Source: Brachynemurus nebulosus
Lineage: Eukaryota > Arthropoda > Insecta > Neuroptera > Myrmeleontidae
Direction of reading: 5' to 3'
Assembly: GCA_035578155.1 (NCBI GenBank)
Contig: JAPWDM010000016.1
Coordinates: 7,917,044 to 7,981,043 of the forward strand
DNA: 64,000 nucleotides
The position numbers and the translations under genes are program-made. Shown piece by piece: positions 38,631 through 53,080 of the stretch; within the stretch, counting starts at the first letter, position 1; every line of letters begins with the position of its first letter. The notes under the pieces are model-generated. The model worked only from the letters and a program-made list of their open reading frames with translations, was not told the origin of the DNA and searched no databases.

Positions 38631-39520
38631 TTTTAGGCCCTTCAAGGCACCAAGGCCCCGGGAAATTATTTTAACGTTACTTTTATCTTTCACAGAGATT
38701 TCAACAGTAATAGGCAAAAATTAGTTAAAGTAGAAATTGTTAAATTTCTTCAGCTTCTTAATTGGCGTCCTATTTGGTGTAACTAACGAACAATGTGACC
38801 AAATGTCCATTTAAATTTGATATTCTGAAACTTTGTAAAAATCAGTTCCTTATGTGCTTCGCTTCGCTCGCTCGACGACTCTAAAGTATTATTCATATTT
38901 TCAAGTCATATTCATATTTTTATAGCATGTCTAATTTTCATAAAATTTTATCAAAATCAGTCAAGTTGTTTAATTACAGTATAGAGTTGTTTAATTCGAT
39001 AGCGCTGGAGGATTCATTCCAACTTCACCTTAATTTCAAATTAGATATTCTGAAATTCTTGGCTGTATTCGTATTTCAATAACATGTCTAATTTTCATAC
39101 CTTGAGATCTTATCGTAGACAGTTAGATATTCATACTGACAATTTTAAGAGCTCTATAATTTTTGAGACATTTTGAGATCCCAGGGCTCTGGAGAATATT
39201 TTTGAATTCACATTAATTTGTTTCGGAATCTCTATAATATTTGAGAAAAATTTGGATAAGATCCATTTGGTTGTTTATTTGAAGGGTTTTTTGGGTCCGC
39301 AAAAGCTCACGGGGGAATTTTAGCCTCATATCCACTTTTTCAGAATCTCAGTACTATTCGAGAAAAATTTTGTCAAGATCCGTTCAGCCATTTGTGTTTC
39401 TTTGGAGAGTCAAAAATTGGATAACGATACGTCCAGTCGTCTACTTTAGGCTTTTTTTTTTGGGGGGGGGGGGGGTTCTCAGGTCCTACAGGAGAACTTG
39501 AATCGTTTGTTTTTTTATTC
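38630..39520. repeat. Degenerate tandem repeat related to 34430-34850
   Basis: Repeated words such as gttgtttatttgaagggttt, ttttgtcaagatccgttcag, gaatctcagtactattcgag and ggcccttcaaggcacc recur about every 115-130 bp. A short G-run (about 11 G) lies at 39461-39472. It appears to be an old satellite-bearing element without identifiable ends. Confidence 0.5.
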
Positions 39521-39858
39521 GTATACCAATTTTACCTATAGTCTTGTTTCATCATTTTTTTGATACCTGCTACCGTTTTCTCGAAACTACTGAGGACAGA
39601 TAAGTAAAGTCCATATTTCATTTTTAATATCAGTACGACCGAGCCCGACTCATGGAAATTTCATCTGTATGGAATTTGCTGAGAACAGCAGACGTGCCAA
39701 TTGATCATAACTGGACAGTCCAGTTGTTTATTTCCTTATAGAATACAAATTAATAATATTTTTCACAGTAAATAAGTAATTTCATAGTAGTCGTAGGTAA
39801 AAATATTATTGGTGGCATCTATAGAAATATTTATTAAATACTTACAAAAATTCCAAAA

Positions 39859-40353
39859 TACCCCTGTCGCAGCATCTGCATAACATAGCGAATTTCCAAA
39901 TTTTGGGGACTGGCGGATCTCATCTAAGAACTGTACCTATTTAAAATAGTTTAGCTTTCTAAGAGTAAAAGATTTTTTAAAATCGGCTGGGTAATTAGTT
40001 TTGATATTTTTGGAACCCAAGAACCCGAACGGACTTTGTGCAGCATAGTTGTATCCATCTAAAATAATTTAGTTCTCTAACAGTGAAAAAATTTTCAAAA
40101 TCGGTCGGTTAGTTTATTTTTTACAATAATGGGAACAGTAAACCCTGGCGGAAATCATACAACATAACCTTTATTCATCTAAAATAATTTTAGTAAAAAG
40201 TTTATCCTAACAGTAAAAAACGGGTCCTAGGGATCTCATATAACTTATGGTAGTTCGTAAGGTTCTTGTGGACATCATTTAATTACTTAATGAATTCAAA
40301 TACTTTAACTTACTAACGGTGAAAAAATTTTCAAAATTTTCGACATTCGCTAA
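39859..40353 (+). mobile_element. HINE-like satellite element (495 bp)
   Basis: A compact copy: starts TACCCCTGTCGCAGCATCTG, TAGCGAATTTCC and ends CGACATTCGCTAA. It contains about three 120-bp units and no (TA)n array. The internal word order equals the opening of 20256-21208, so it looks like an internally deleted sibling. Confidence 0.75.
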
Positions 40354-40639
40354 AAAAATCATTGAAAAATATTTGATATGTTTCGATCAATTAATGGTCA
40401 ACATCAGCAAATAAAAGTTACTCAAATCGAAGAAAAGAATGAGTTATTTGTCCGTAGAAATTAAAATACAAATTCTGAAAACGAGCAAAGAAATATTGAA
40501 AAAACTAGATCGGCAAAACATTCTGACAAATAACACTACCCAACTAATACTTTGAATTTTGAATGAAACTTAACATACTTATTAAACAGCGAAAAATATT
40601 AAATACGTGTTTTTTTATTTCGGCTAAATACGCTTTTTA

Positions 40640-41460
40640 GGGGTAGAAAACACCATTCAACCTCTGTAGATGAAAACAGTTATAGCTAAATATTTTTGAA
40701 ACGGCATATTTTTTGAAAAAAGGGCTGAGTACCAAATTTGTAGAATTTAAAGCGATGCACTTGATAGTGACCCTGAAATCGATTTTCAAGGTCAGTTGAA
40801 AATGATTAGCCATTGCCGAACTTTGACCATATCCTGTACCTATAAGCAGTAATTTCATGTATTGACTCAATCTATCTTCAAAATTGATTTGTTGCGTTAT
40901 TTTTCTAAAATAAAAAAAATAAAAACCTGACGAAATGAAAAAATAGGCGCAAATTTATAGAAAAAATTAGAAGAAAACATTTTTGTAAGTAATTTTAGAA
41001 GTTAAGAAAAGATTTAATATCACTCCAATTGTAAGTTAAACATTAACTTTATGTTATATTAGAAATTTTCAAAATTTTTTAAAATTTTTATTGCTACTCT
41101 ATAGTTATCATATTAGGAATTAAATTCAACATATGATTAACTATTATTTTTCCGATTGCGATTGAGCAAGTATTTTTCAAAATTACTTCTTGATCACTTA
41201 TTTTCTATCTTGCATGTGAAATTCGTTCGAATATACTTTGAACCATTTAGGGATGAAAAGTAAACTACTCCTTTTGAAAAATATTAAATGATTTTCAAAT
41301 GACTTTGGAAATTGACCTCAAGGTCAACTTCAAAGTCAAGTGCATCACGAGAGTCAAGTGCTTCAAGATCATCAAGTGCATCACTTTGAACTCTATAACT
41401 TTGGTCCTAAGCACTTTTTTCAGAAAATATATCGTACCATAATCCACTTCTATGTTGATT
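40640..41460. repeat. Inverted-repeat element, arms about 120-140 bp
   Basis: 40690-40810 (ttgaaaaaagggctgagtac, aaagcgatgcacttgatagt, tcaaggtcagttgaaaatg) is an imperfect reverse complement of 41300-41440. The interior holds no gene. It is possibly a fold-back transposon; the exact termini are unclear. Confidence 0.65.
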
Positions 41461-42234
41461 CCTGGTCTCTTTTCCTGCGTTTCTAATATTTATGTCAATA
41501 AAAAATGTGCTACCGTAGACAAGGATGAATAGGTACGCATTCCGACTTCACACCGTATTTTTTTGTATTTATTTTATGAGTACCTAATCTTTAATATATT
41601 AAAAATTTACGCGAAGATGGTCACTTTATCAGCAGTATCCAAAAAAATTTAAAAATATCGGTGGTTTTTGAAAAATTAACAAAAATCGTATAATTTCTTC
41701 TCTATGAAAAATTGGGGTCAAAAGAGACGAGAAAAGAGTAAATGGGGACAACCCGTAGGGTCGACCAAAATTGAAATTCTAATATAAAATAATTTCGAAC
41801 TTTTTGTATTTATACATTCAAAAAAGAAATAATAGGTACTTGATGATTTTCTGTAAAAATAAACGTAGAATCTAAAATAAAGTTTATATACTCCTGTCGT
41901 TTACCCCTAAGTTTATATTCCTCCTATTCTTATTTTAGTTCAAAAAATAATTTTTCAAAAGACTAAGACATAATAATTAATAACAGTGAGATTCTACGTC
42001 CATTTTCAGACTTTTGTTTATTAAATTGCGTAAAAGCTAGTAAATGCAATAACAGATATGATGAATTTATAAGGATTTTCTTGTACTACAAAATCTTAAA
42101 AATATGGAAACGCGTACTTTTTTTCGTTAATTGTGTTTTATTCTTTTGCACAAAATTTTAAAAATACTTTATTTTCTTAAGAAAGGGAGGCAACTTTAGT
42201 CACAGATATGCCTATGAACAGTTTTTGGTAATCC
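41461..42234. other. AT-rich intergenic sequence
   Basis: Nothing recognisable beyond A/T-rich low-complexity sequence. Confidence 0.5.
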
Positions 42235-43560
42235 GGGAAAAACGAAAACACTTTTTAAAATTTTTTTATTGTTAAAATCGAAATGTTCTTTTAAAGAGGG
42301 TTAAAATTACCATATTTTATATTAAAATTTTAACACAATCACTCCCTAATTAACGAGCCTTACTTAATATTAGCAAATTGAGAAAAAACACGTCAATTAG
42401 ATTTTTTTACACAGATTTTATTTGTTATATAATTCAAAAGGATATTTTAAAAATGTGTATGAATGGCTTTCATTAAATAAATTTCAATATATTTTCCATT
42501 TATTTTAACAGTGGAATGTCCTTATTAGTGGCTATACTTTCGGCTTGGAGCGAATTAGACGAAGATTTTCTTCTAAAACCAAATTTAATAATTAATTAAA
42601 GAAATAAAAAAAAATTTGTGGATTTCCTACCGTTCAAATATAATCTTTATTGTATGTAAAAATGTTATTACATTTTTTCAAAAAACTGTAAGTAAACTGT
42701 AAAATTTTCTTTACAAATATGTTAAAATAGAGAAATGTTTCCTTTTTAATTTATTTTTAACTCTTTTTAAATGATTCACTTTAAAATTTTTTAATATTTC
42801 TTAATCGAAATTTCATAAAAGAATGTGTCAAAATTTAAAAAAATTTTTCTTTGTTAAAAAAAAAAAATTGAATGTGCAAAATTATTTAATATTAGAATGC
42901 TCTGATTATACAATTCTAATCATAACTGTATTGTCAATTGGATAAAAAATTACGTAAAAATATTATTGTTTGAATATGATTTAACGTAATTTTTATACGA
43001 TTGAAGCAAACTCTTATTAATTTTAGGAAGGTGTAAATATAATCTAAATTCTGATCATATCACATAACAGATATCGTCGGGATTTTTTTTGTAAAAAAAA
43101 ATGGAACAGAGATACATTATAAAAACATTTAACTGACAGAGAAATAGAATATAGCCGAATCGTTAAATTGGATTAAAAAAATCATGACACGCTACTTATA
43201 AAGCGGCTTTTTTCGAATTTAGCTCGCAAAAAATGAGACAGAAAAAAAAAGAATGCGAGTGCGAGTGAAATGGAGAACGACATATTTCCTAGTTTTTCTC
43301 GAAAAGTAAGTAATTTAGAGCAACGGTATAAAAACATTTTTTATGCGTTTTACCTTTTACAATGGCTTAGTGTAAAAAAAAATTTGAAAAATTGCTTAAT
43401 TCTGGCAAAAAACTCATTTTGTTGACAAAAAACGCCCGGAAAACCTACTTCTGGGCATCCGACGTGTCTGGCTAACGAACTCATCCAACGATTTGGAAAA
43501 TCGAATTCGCACACAAAATTTCATAAGTATTAAACGCTTCGTTCGAGAGTTATCGCACGG

Positions 43561-43632
<72 letters not shown>

Positions 43633-43755
43633 TTTAGTGAATATCATTTTCGTATTCTAGGGACCTCAAAACATATTTCTGATATGGTCTCGGGCTTAGG
43701 TCGCACCATGACACCTGGCGTAAAAGCTGAATTTCCAGTTTTGGAAATTCGCTAA
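42235..43755 (+). mobile_element. Long non-coding dispersed repeat, copy c (5'-shortened)
   Basis: Colinear with the last 1.6 kb of copy b, beginning near aaacactttttaaaat. It has the (TA)n array at 43564-43629 and the hairpin plus GCTAA end at 43755. The sequence right of the end (aataattttttccaaatac) belongs to the LINE-type repeat that also occurs at 55978, so this copy inserted into, or beside, that repeat. Confidence 0.7.
43564..43629. repeat. (TA)n microsatellite, about 66 bp
   Basis: The 3'-proximal array of copy c, about 126 bp before the element end. Confidence 0.95.
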
Positions 43756-43759
43756 TAAT

Positions 43760-44033
43760 TTTTTTCCAAATACTTAACAACTATTTAAAATTTGTATGAT
43801 TTTTTATAAATCGTCCATAGATTGCTGTATACAGTAATAAAAAATTGATATTTTACGGTTTTTCGTAAATTTTGACGGTTAGACAAAAGAATTTGCAAAA
43901 CCGGTTCTTAGCGAGCGCCTACGACTCAATAGGGACCTACATGCCAAATTTCAAGTTTGTAGGTATTATAGTTTTGGAGATTTATTGATATTAGAGTGAG
44001 CGTTATTTCGCTTTTATTATATACATAGATTAC
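43760..44033 (+). repeat. LINE-type 3' tail
   Basis: Shares with 55978-56220 the words catagattgctgtatacagt, tattttacggtttttcgtaa, gcgagcgcctacgac and aaatttcaagtttgtaggta. It ends attatatacatagatta like 29668 and 36184. No coding sequence is attached. Confidence 0.65.
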
Positions 44034-44812
44034 TGTAAGTTAAACTATTATCTAAACTGTTAACTCATTCAAAAATTATTCAGATAACAGCTGTAGATAC
44101 ATAGCTAGAGGCAATCGATTGCTACAGCCGAAGCTTATTTGGAAAATATACCCGTATTCAGAGCTCAATGTATCTGAGCTCGGGTATATATTAAATGCTT
44201 AACAAAGTACGTAGTTCAATATTTGAAAATATACTCATTAAACGCACTGCAGATTAAAAGCAATGCACTATCAGATTTTTCCACCGCGTAACCACACTTA
44301 GCCATGCCGGCGACTTATGTCAGTTCTTTTAATAAGCGTTCCATGATGATAACTTTCTAACTTTCAATTGGCATAAGTGCAAAAATCGTATCAAATTCCC
44401 TTTTTCTATGCAAGTATACGCAAGAAACTTAATTTTCGATATAAAAGCCACGCGAGCGGGACTCAAATTTATCTTTAAATTTCTTAAAATTTTCATATCT
44501 TTTAATACTCCCCGAGGCATAAGTGCGAAAATAGGAGAAGGTTTTCTGTTATTATCTCCCGGTCTATATATGTAGCAGTACCTACATAAAAAGCATCGTA
44601 TTGAGGCACACTGAGATCGAGTATAAATTACAGTTGAAATAATTTTGAAAATATACCTTGCTAGTAATTGCATAAAATTTCACGATTCCGTACTTGAAAA
44701 TAATCCTGATTTTGGTATATTTTCAAAATAAGCATAAATGAAAGTTTTATAGCACCTTTAGTTTTCGAGCTGTGATGTAAACTTATACTTTTTTTTTTAA
44801 AAATAGAACTAG
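44034..44812. other. Intergenic sequence
   Basis: The 114-codon open frame at 44329-44673 (minus) has no recognisable domain. A repeated word (gcataagtgcnaaaat) near 44370 and 44520 suggests the frame runs through tandem repeats rather than a gene. Confidence 0.45.
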
Positions 44813-46531
44813 CAAGTAACACTACCCAAGTGCTAATCGCCAATCTTCTTGAAACGTTGATGGTGGGTAGAATAGGTAAAAATAAGGAACCCATATTTTT
44901 TTTATCGGCCAAGGCCCATGTTCGCGGGGTGAAACCAGCCCTTAAATTTAGGGTTCAAATCGTATTTATTAAGATATCTCGAAAACTATAAAAGATAGAG
45001 GAAAACTTTACATTGACGAAATGTTCCCCTTTAAAAGACCTATTCACCTGCGTACGGTTGGTGTAAACCAGGGTTGGGTTTATAGGAGGGGTTGGAGGGA
45101 TGAAAATAGAGGTAAATTTTGTCGTACGGCCTAAATGGTTCAACGTATTAAATTTTTATCATCATAAATGCAAAAACCACCAAAAATTGTGGGATACGTG
45201 TTTTTGCGTTTTTTCGAAATATATGTGGTATTCAAGACATATAAGGAAGAAAAAAATGGGATGGATTTTGTTGCATTATTATTGATTGCAAATACCCTGT
45301 ATATTTTTTCAGTTTTATGTTTATTTCATCATGAAAATGTAAATTTTTACTTTCCGAAAATGGTTCATGTATTTTTCAGTACTTACTTAATTACTAATTT
45401 AGTCATGTTTATATTTTGTTGCTTCTATTCTATAATCAACTACCTCCATCTTACAAATTCTTTTTTAAATAAATAAACGCGGTTTATTTCTTTCTTAACC
45501 TTCAAACTACGTTTCTTATTCTTTTTATATGCTTTGTAGGTGTAAATCCCATTTCCCAAATCACAAAATTTATTACAAAGCACTTAAATAATAAACGAAA
45601 GAGACTGCCTACTGTTTTTTGTCGTGGATTCATTAACACAGGCAGATCACTAGGGAGCGAAGGTTCGGTTGCACGAACAGGACCGGCTTTAAGCTTCCAA
45701 CTATAATTAAGATATATAAAATAAAATATTAAGAAATTGTAACCTATTTTTGTATATAAAATTAAGGCACTAAATTTCTTATTAAGAGAGCATTAATCCA
45801 AGCACAAAAATAGATTACAATTCCTCAATATTTTATTTGATATATATTAATTTATACTTGAAAATCTAAAGCCGGTCCTGTTAGTGCAACCGAAACTTCG
45901 CTAGCTGCAGATCACACACTATTACAGAAATAGGTGCAAAAAATATAGAATAGGAGTAACCAAATATACACATGATTAAATTACTAATTCAGTAAATACT
46001 GAAAAATACACGAATCATTATTGGAAAGTAAAAATTTATATTTTCATGATGAAATAAACATAAAATTTTTAAAAAAAATATAAAAGATATTTGCAATCAA
46101 TGTTATGATGCAATATAATCTATCCTATTTTTTTCTTCCTTATGTGTCTTGAATACCACACGTAAAAACATGTGTCACCTACTTTTTTGGTGCTCTTTCT
46201 ATTTATGATGGTAAAAATTTGATACATTGAACCAATCAGGCTGCACAAGAAAATTTACCCCCTCTTATAAACCCGACCCTGTTTAATCTATATAGGTGAA
46301 TAAGTCTTTCAAAGAGAAACATTTCGTCAGTTTAAAGTTTTCCTCTATCACTTACAGTTTTCGAGATATCTTAATAAATACGATTTGAAACCCAAATTTA
46401 AGGGCTGGTTTCACCCCGCGAACGTGGGCCTTGGCCGATAAAAAAAAATACGGATCCCTTATTTTTGCCTATTCTACACACCAGCAATATTTCAAGAAGA
46501 TTGGCGATTGGAACTTTGGTATTGTTACTTG
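44813..46531. repeat. Large inverted repeat, arms about 600 bp
   Basis: 44813-45440 and 45930-46531 are imperfect reverse complements along their full length. Shared landmarks are aatcgccaatcttcttgaaa, atcggccaaggccca, cgcggggtgaaacc, aatacgatttgaa-type, tcgagatatcttaataaa and tttcatcatgaaaa. The two arms enclose about 490 bp that includes a separate MITE (45651-45906). Both arms carry short open frames that are mirror shadows. Probably a fold-back element or a local inverted duplication. Confidence 0.85.
45651..45906. mobile_element. MITE (256 bp) with target duplication GCAGATCAC
   Basis: Terminal inverted repeats of about 40 bp (gcgaaggttcggttgcac, then aacaggaccggctttaag) enclose AT-rich sequence. 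GCAGATCAC is present on both sides (45642-45650 and 45907-45915). An 8-bp duplication would suit hAT and a 9-bp one Mutator-like elements; the true length depends on where the ends are drawn. Confidence 0.85.
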
Positions 46532-47841
46532 TAAGTAGGGTAAACGGTATAGTAATTGACACCTTAAGGTAATTTTTTTTTTAAAACAACTATAATTTGG
46601 AAAATTTATTGAATTTATAGAAATCAAAAACCCTATTATGAAGATCATTTTGTCTATTTTCATGGAGTATACATCCGAATCAGTTTTATAAAGACAGATA
46701 TACCTATAAATAAATTATTAAAAATGAATTAATGTAGAATTTTCAGTAATTGACACTTTGAAGATTATCACTGACAATCGGTAGATTAGTTATTGACATC
46801 TTTTCCTCTTTCAGAAATACTATACTTATGAGAAAGAAAGCAATAGGAGCATTAATAAAGCAATTATAATACCTAAATAAACATTTATTTTAGAATTAAA
46901 TTATACTTTAGAAAAAAAACTTATTGTCTTACTTTTACGTAAAATGAGTTGGCAGACACGAATTGTTTTTATAGACAGCTCATGCTTCTAAATATTTCCT
47001 TTTTACTCATGCCATTCATGACAACTTGGATGGCTTACTCTAAATCAGCCTCAGAATATTGTTTTAAATATGGAAAGTTCCTTTTACCCTTAAGCATATC
47101 TTCAATTAAAATAACATTAACCACATGTTGAGTTACGAATAAAAATATTCTTGGCGCTTATAGGAGGTTTTAATATTAACGAGCAACTAACGAGTCTTAA
47201 GACAATCATTGACACAACCGAAAATTATAGTTAATGACAAATGACAATAACTGTTAATTGATAAAATTATTACTCTTATAGTTATTGACTCCCTCTGTTA
47301 ATGACTATTTGGAAGCATTAAAATCGCGACAGTCGTAAACACCCCAAAAGATACTTAAAATATTAACTTATTGATGCTAAAATACGCAATTTTATATTTG
47401 TTAACTTATAATGTATTCACATAAATTCGAAAAAAATTTTAATCGTTAAACCCAGTAGGATTCTACCAACCAACTTGCACAAACCTTGAAAATTTCATCA
47501 AAATCAGTCGTATGGTACCGGAGCTAGGCGAGTTGGAAAGAAGGGATGAACAAATACGAGACTAAAATTATTCAGGAAGCTCTGAAACGAGAAATACGAG
47601 TGGAGATATTGTTTTAGTGTCTGTTGAAATAGATGCATAAAAGTTGAGCATCACAGTATATTAGTTGTTAGTAAATTTTTCAGAATAAAGAAAAAAATAT
47701 ATTGTCATTATCGTTCAGCCTAAGTACACATGTTTATTTTTTTTTTTAATTTTATTGAAAGTTTTACATCCGTCTATTATAATTTTTTGAAACAACTCAA
47801 AATAATATTCCATCTGAAAACTTACAATATAGTACTATACT

Positions 47842-47844
<3 letters not shown>
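46532..47844. other. Intergenic sequence with recurrent TAATTGACA words
   Basis: gtaattgacacctta, gtaattgacactttg, gttattgacatctt, catttgacacaaccg-like and gttattgactccctc recur between 46550 and 47300, outlining a degenerate element with inverted use of the word. 47440-47530 has aatttcatcaaaatcagtcg, a LINE-tail-like phrase. No gene is seen. Confidence 0.45.

Positions 47845-47908
<64 letters not shown>
47845..47908. repeat. (TA)n microsatellite, about 64 bp
   Basis: A pure tract. The flanks are not assigned to a family. Confidence 0.95.
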
Positions 47909-47911
<3 letters not shown>

Positions 47912-48114
47912 AAAAGAAGATATAGGATATTATAAAATTTTTTGTATCAAAATAAATATAACAGACGAAAACTAGTATAAATAAATTACTATAACTATGT
48001 AGTTAGAAAATATGTTAAAATGAAATATTATCTTATTATTATATTACTGAAAAAAGTAAGCCAGAAATATCCTTATTTTCTATTTTCTACAAGGTGTGCT
48101 ATTTATGTGGCCAC

Positions 48115-49382
<1,268 letters not shown>

Positions 49383-49393
49383 ATATATATATA

Positions 49394-49399
49394 CTTAGT

Positions 49400-49483
<84 letters not shown>

Positions 49484-49489
49484 ACTAAG
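49394..49489. repeat. (TA)n tract bounded by a perfect inverted repeat
   Basis: acttagtgtttata on the left and tataaacactaagt on the right are exact reverse complements around a pure TA tract (49404-49480). The whole 95 bp can form a single long hairpin. Confidence 0.9.
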
Positions 49490-51548
49490 TTTTATTTATG
49501 ACATTAAGAGAAATGAAAACTAAAAGTTTTCTTATATTGCAGTAGAAGTAAAAAATATTAGAAATTTATTCATTTATCATTTGATGTAAGTAATTACCAC
49601 TCTGCAGTAGCGTCAAAAAAGAAACTGACACCTATGTTACAATTTTTTTTATTGCCTTCTACTTCAGGAGTTGATGGCACAAAAGTTGATGACACTGTTT
49701 ATAGATTATGTTTACGAAACTTTAAGAAAATATGAAATATAAGTACTAACTTAGGTACTAAGAAAAAACTTGATAAGTTCTTTTTTTCCATTCTTAGTTT
49801 TTTAAGCGAATTTCTATTTTATATCTTTATACCTTTTATATCTTTGGCAATTTATTTACTGCGAGCTTAAAGTCTTACAGCATACATTTTATTTCAGTAT
49901 ATATAAAAGTGACGACTGCAAAACTCTTTAATTGGACCGGGCGACCGGCCGTAATTATTATCTGAAAAATTTAAAATTTTTTTCCATATTGTTAACATAA
50001 TATTATATACAATGTCAGCGAATCAATAAAAATTCAGAAAAGTTAAAAATTAAAAAATTTATACACCTTTCTTTAAAAAATTTTAATTATGACATTTTCT
50101 TTTATTTTTGTATAAAAAAATTTGGATACTGACATAAAAATTGATTCACATAGAAAGTAATAAAATAGAATATATTTGATACAATTTTAAATAGTCGGTC
50201 CAGTAGTATTTGTGATGGTGTTTCCGCCAGTCTTAAAAGTGCTGTTTCGAGGAAAACTACATTCTTTTAATTTTAAGTCGCGTTGCCAAAAATGTGCGAA
50301 AAAATACCGTTCCCCCACCCTTATCTCCGAAGTTTCTGAACCGAAAAAAATGAAAAAATTTTAACAAATAGGAGATTCCATATATATTACAGAAATAATA
50401 AAACAAACTTCTAAATGTCTATAATTTTTGGAGAAAATAGAAAAATGTTAGCTGGAGTTCCAAAAATTGTTTACTTTCGATTGAGTTAAAATTTTTTTTA
50501 TATAATCTTTTTGCCTTCAAAAGTTCTTCCTAAACGAATTTTTGACAATACGGACCGAAAGTTGTATATCTGAGGGTCCAAAGTAGAAAAAATTAGTCTA
50601 AGTGATACAGACAACTATATTATCGGATGTCTCCGACTGAACTGAAACTTCACTTATATATACTATTTTTGACCTAAGAAATTATTTTCTAAACTAATTT
50701 TTAAACACTGATCGGAAGTGTATTTTTAAACCTTTGAATACAGACGAAGCCGAAAGAAGGATTCCGTTACCACGGTAACAGATACTAAAGGCAAATTCTT
50801 ATAAAATTTTGTGAGTAGAACATAAAAGGAAGAATAAATTTTTCCAACATACTGCTTACTTTTCGTGATAAGACGTGTCAGGCTTCTAAGACTTACAGTA
50901 GGGATGGGGTAATGTATTCTATACATACATACAGTCATATAGTATCAATTTTTATGAATATAGCTGTCATTCATTTAAACAGACTGTGTAATATAGAATA
51001 TAGAGCCGCAGCACACTTCTAATCGGTAACTGATTTTTGTCAAAATCGGGTTAAAGTGGATGGAGACCACTTGAAATATGAACATACAACCTTTACCTTT
51101 CCCTTAAAAATACACTTATTACCTCTAAAAACACAAAATAGATTTTGTTTTTTTGTAATCACTGAAAAGAATTTTCTTTTTTTGGTGATTTTTCTTCGAA
51201 ATTGTTTTGGGCTATTATCCATAAATACTTATATATCAGTTCCTTATCACTGGCTCACTCCACATTTCAACAAATTTCAAATAAAAACTGGACGGCAGAG
51301 CCGTACAAATGTGCCGTCAGCTTTTTTTTTTTGTATAGACCTGTGTTTTAAATGGGAGTCGAATAATTAACTCGTTAAGGCTTACAATTATTTCTATTTA
51401 TTGAATTTTGATAGAATTTTATATTAAGATATGAATTTTACGTAAATTACGAAACAAAATGCTGATATCCTTTTCTGAGTAATAGTAAAGGTTTGTATGA
51501 TCTTCCTTTACGATAACATGATTATATTGTAAACATTCTAATTAATAT
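49490..51548. other. AT-rich intergenic sequence
   Basis: No gene is recognised. The 104-codon open frame at 51056-51370 and its minus-strand overlap have no recognisable features. Confidence 0.45.
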
Positions 51549-52060
51549 TAGGGTAAGAGACCCGATGACCGAACACTATTTTTAGCTATATCATTAAAGT
51601 AGCTTAAAAAATTAAAAAATAAACAAAACACCCATTTTTTTTTTTCTTAATAAGTATGAAACCAAGTTTTTTTAATCCAATGGATATGTTTTTAAGAAAA
51701 TATAACCCAAAAATTTTGATTTATTAATGTTTTTGTTTTATAATTTGTTGACGTCTATGAAAAAACGGACAGAATATATTAACCTCCTTTAAAAAAACAA
51801 CACACTGACCCCTAAGAAAAAACACCCATTTAATGTACATGACATGCAATACATACCATACATACCATTTTCTCCTTCGAATATTTAAACCATTATCTTG
51901 CAGCCACTTTGACACTCTATCCACTACAAGGGGTCAGTCTGTGTCATAGAGTATCACAGAATGACACCTTGTGAAACATAGCAGCAATGACAGAAGGGTT
52001 TAAATATTCGATAAAATAAACCACTAAAATACTGCATTTTCTTTCGCCATCTACAGCAAT

Positions 52061-53080
52061 CCCCCGAAGAACACGATTAATTGGTTCCGTGTTCTTTGAA
52101 ACCGTGTAGTTCGAGACCGTTTAGTGTGAAAATAAAAAAATATAAAAAAAACATTCCGTTTAATTTGCAAGTTGTGGGTATTCCAAACATATTGCGACTG
52201 TTAAAACCTACTTTTCGTTATCGAAAATTATCGATAACGGACTACTTATCATAAATTGGTTATAATTGTTTAAGCTCTATTGTATGTTTAAGTCCCTTTG
52301 ATTTGATTACCAATAGAATATTTTCGAAAAAATTAGTTTTCGATACTTTTCGTAAAGTTACGAAAAATAACGAAAACTAATTTTTTCGAAAATTTGCTAT
52401 TGGTGACTAAATCAATGGAGCTAACAGAGCCTAAAGAAACCAGTTATAACCAATCGATGATAAGTTACGTGGTATCGATAATTTTCGATAACGAAAAGTA
52501 AGTTTTGACAGTCTCAATATGTTCGGAATACCCATAACTTGCTTCGCTTAAGCCTTCAAAAATTTCGTTATTTTTTCGCTACGATGCACCGTTTACGAGA
52601 TATTTACGATCAAAAGTTTACGTAGACGTAAACGTAAACTTTTGATCGTAAATATCTTGTAAACGGTGCGTCGTAGCGAAAAAATAACGAAATTTTTGAA
52701 GGCTTAAGCGAAGCAAGTTATGGGTATTCCGAACATATTGAGATACTCAAAACCTACTTTTCGTTATCGAAAATTATCGATGTCGAAAATAATATTTTCT
52801 ACAGTAAATTTCTACATATTCTTTATCATTTCTATTATAAAATTCTCAAAAATTTTAGTACTTTTTACTTCCAGCATTTTTCTTTTATAATGACAGATTC
52901 AATTACCACGATTTTATTCGTGTAAATCGAATCCACATGTGATATACATATTCGTGTACATTGAGGACTGATGTAACTTTATATCAAATATATAATATGT
53001 ACTTAAAAATCGTATTGTTTGAAACCGTGTAATTCGGGGGAAGGGTACCCGTGTTCTTTGAGATCCGTGTTCTTCGGGGG
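52061..53080. mobile_element. 1.02-kb fold-back element with CCCCCGAAGAACACG ends
   Basis: The 15-bp terminal inverted repeat CCCCCGAAGAACACG is followed on both sides by subterminal copies of ccgtgttctttga and gaaaccgtgta. The interior holds two overlapping palindromes (52168-52543 and 52515-52740). No coding frame. The homologous position in the sister element (about 22090) has no such insert, so it is a later insertion. Confidence 0.8.
52168..52790. repeat. Double palindrome sharing one arm block
   Basis: A block with gggtattcc and cttttcgttatcgaaaatta words occurs three times: forward (about 52170-52255), inverted (52470-52543) and forward again (52715-52790). The second palindrome, centred on acgtagacgtaaacgt near 52628, has arms of about 113 bp with few mismatches and essentially no loop. 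Confidence 0.9.

Noticed and set aside
44329..44673. 114-codon open frame on the minus strand
   Set aside because: No recognisable domain; an internal repeated word and AT-rich low-complexity context suggest a chance frame.
44955..45476. Overlapping open frames near 45100-45476 and 44661-45143
   Set aside because: They lie in an arm of the large inverted repeat; the other arm has no conserved counterpart frame.
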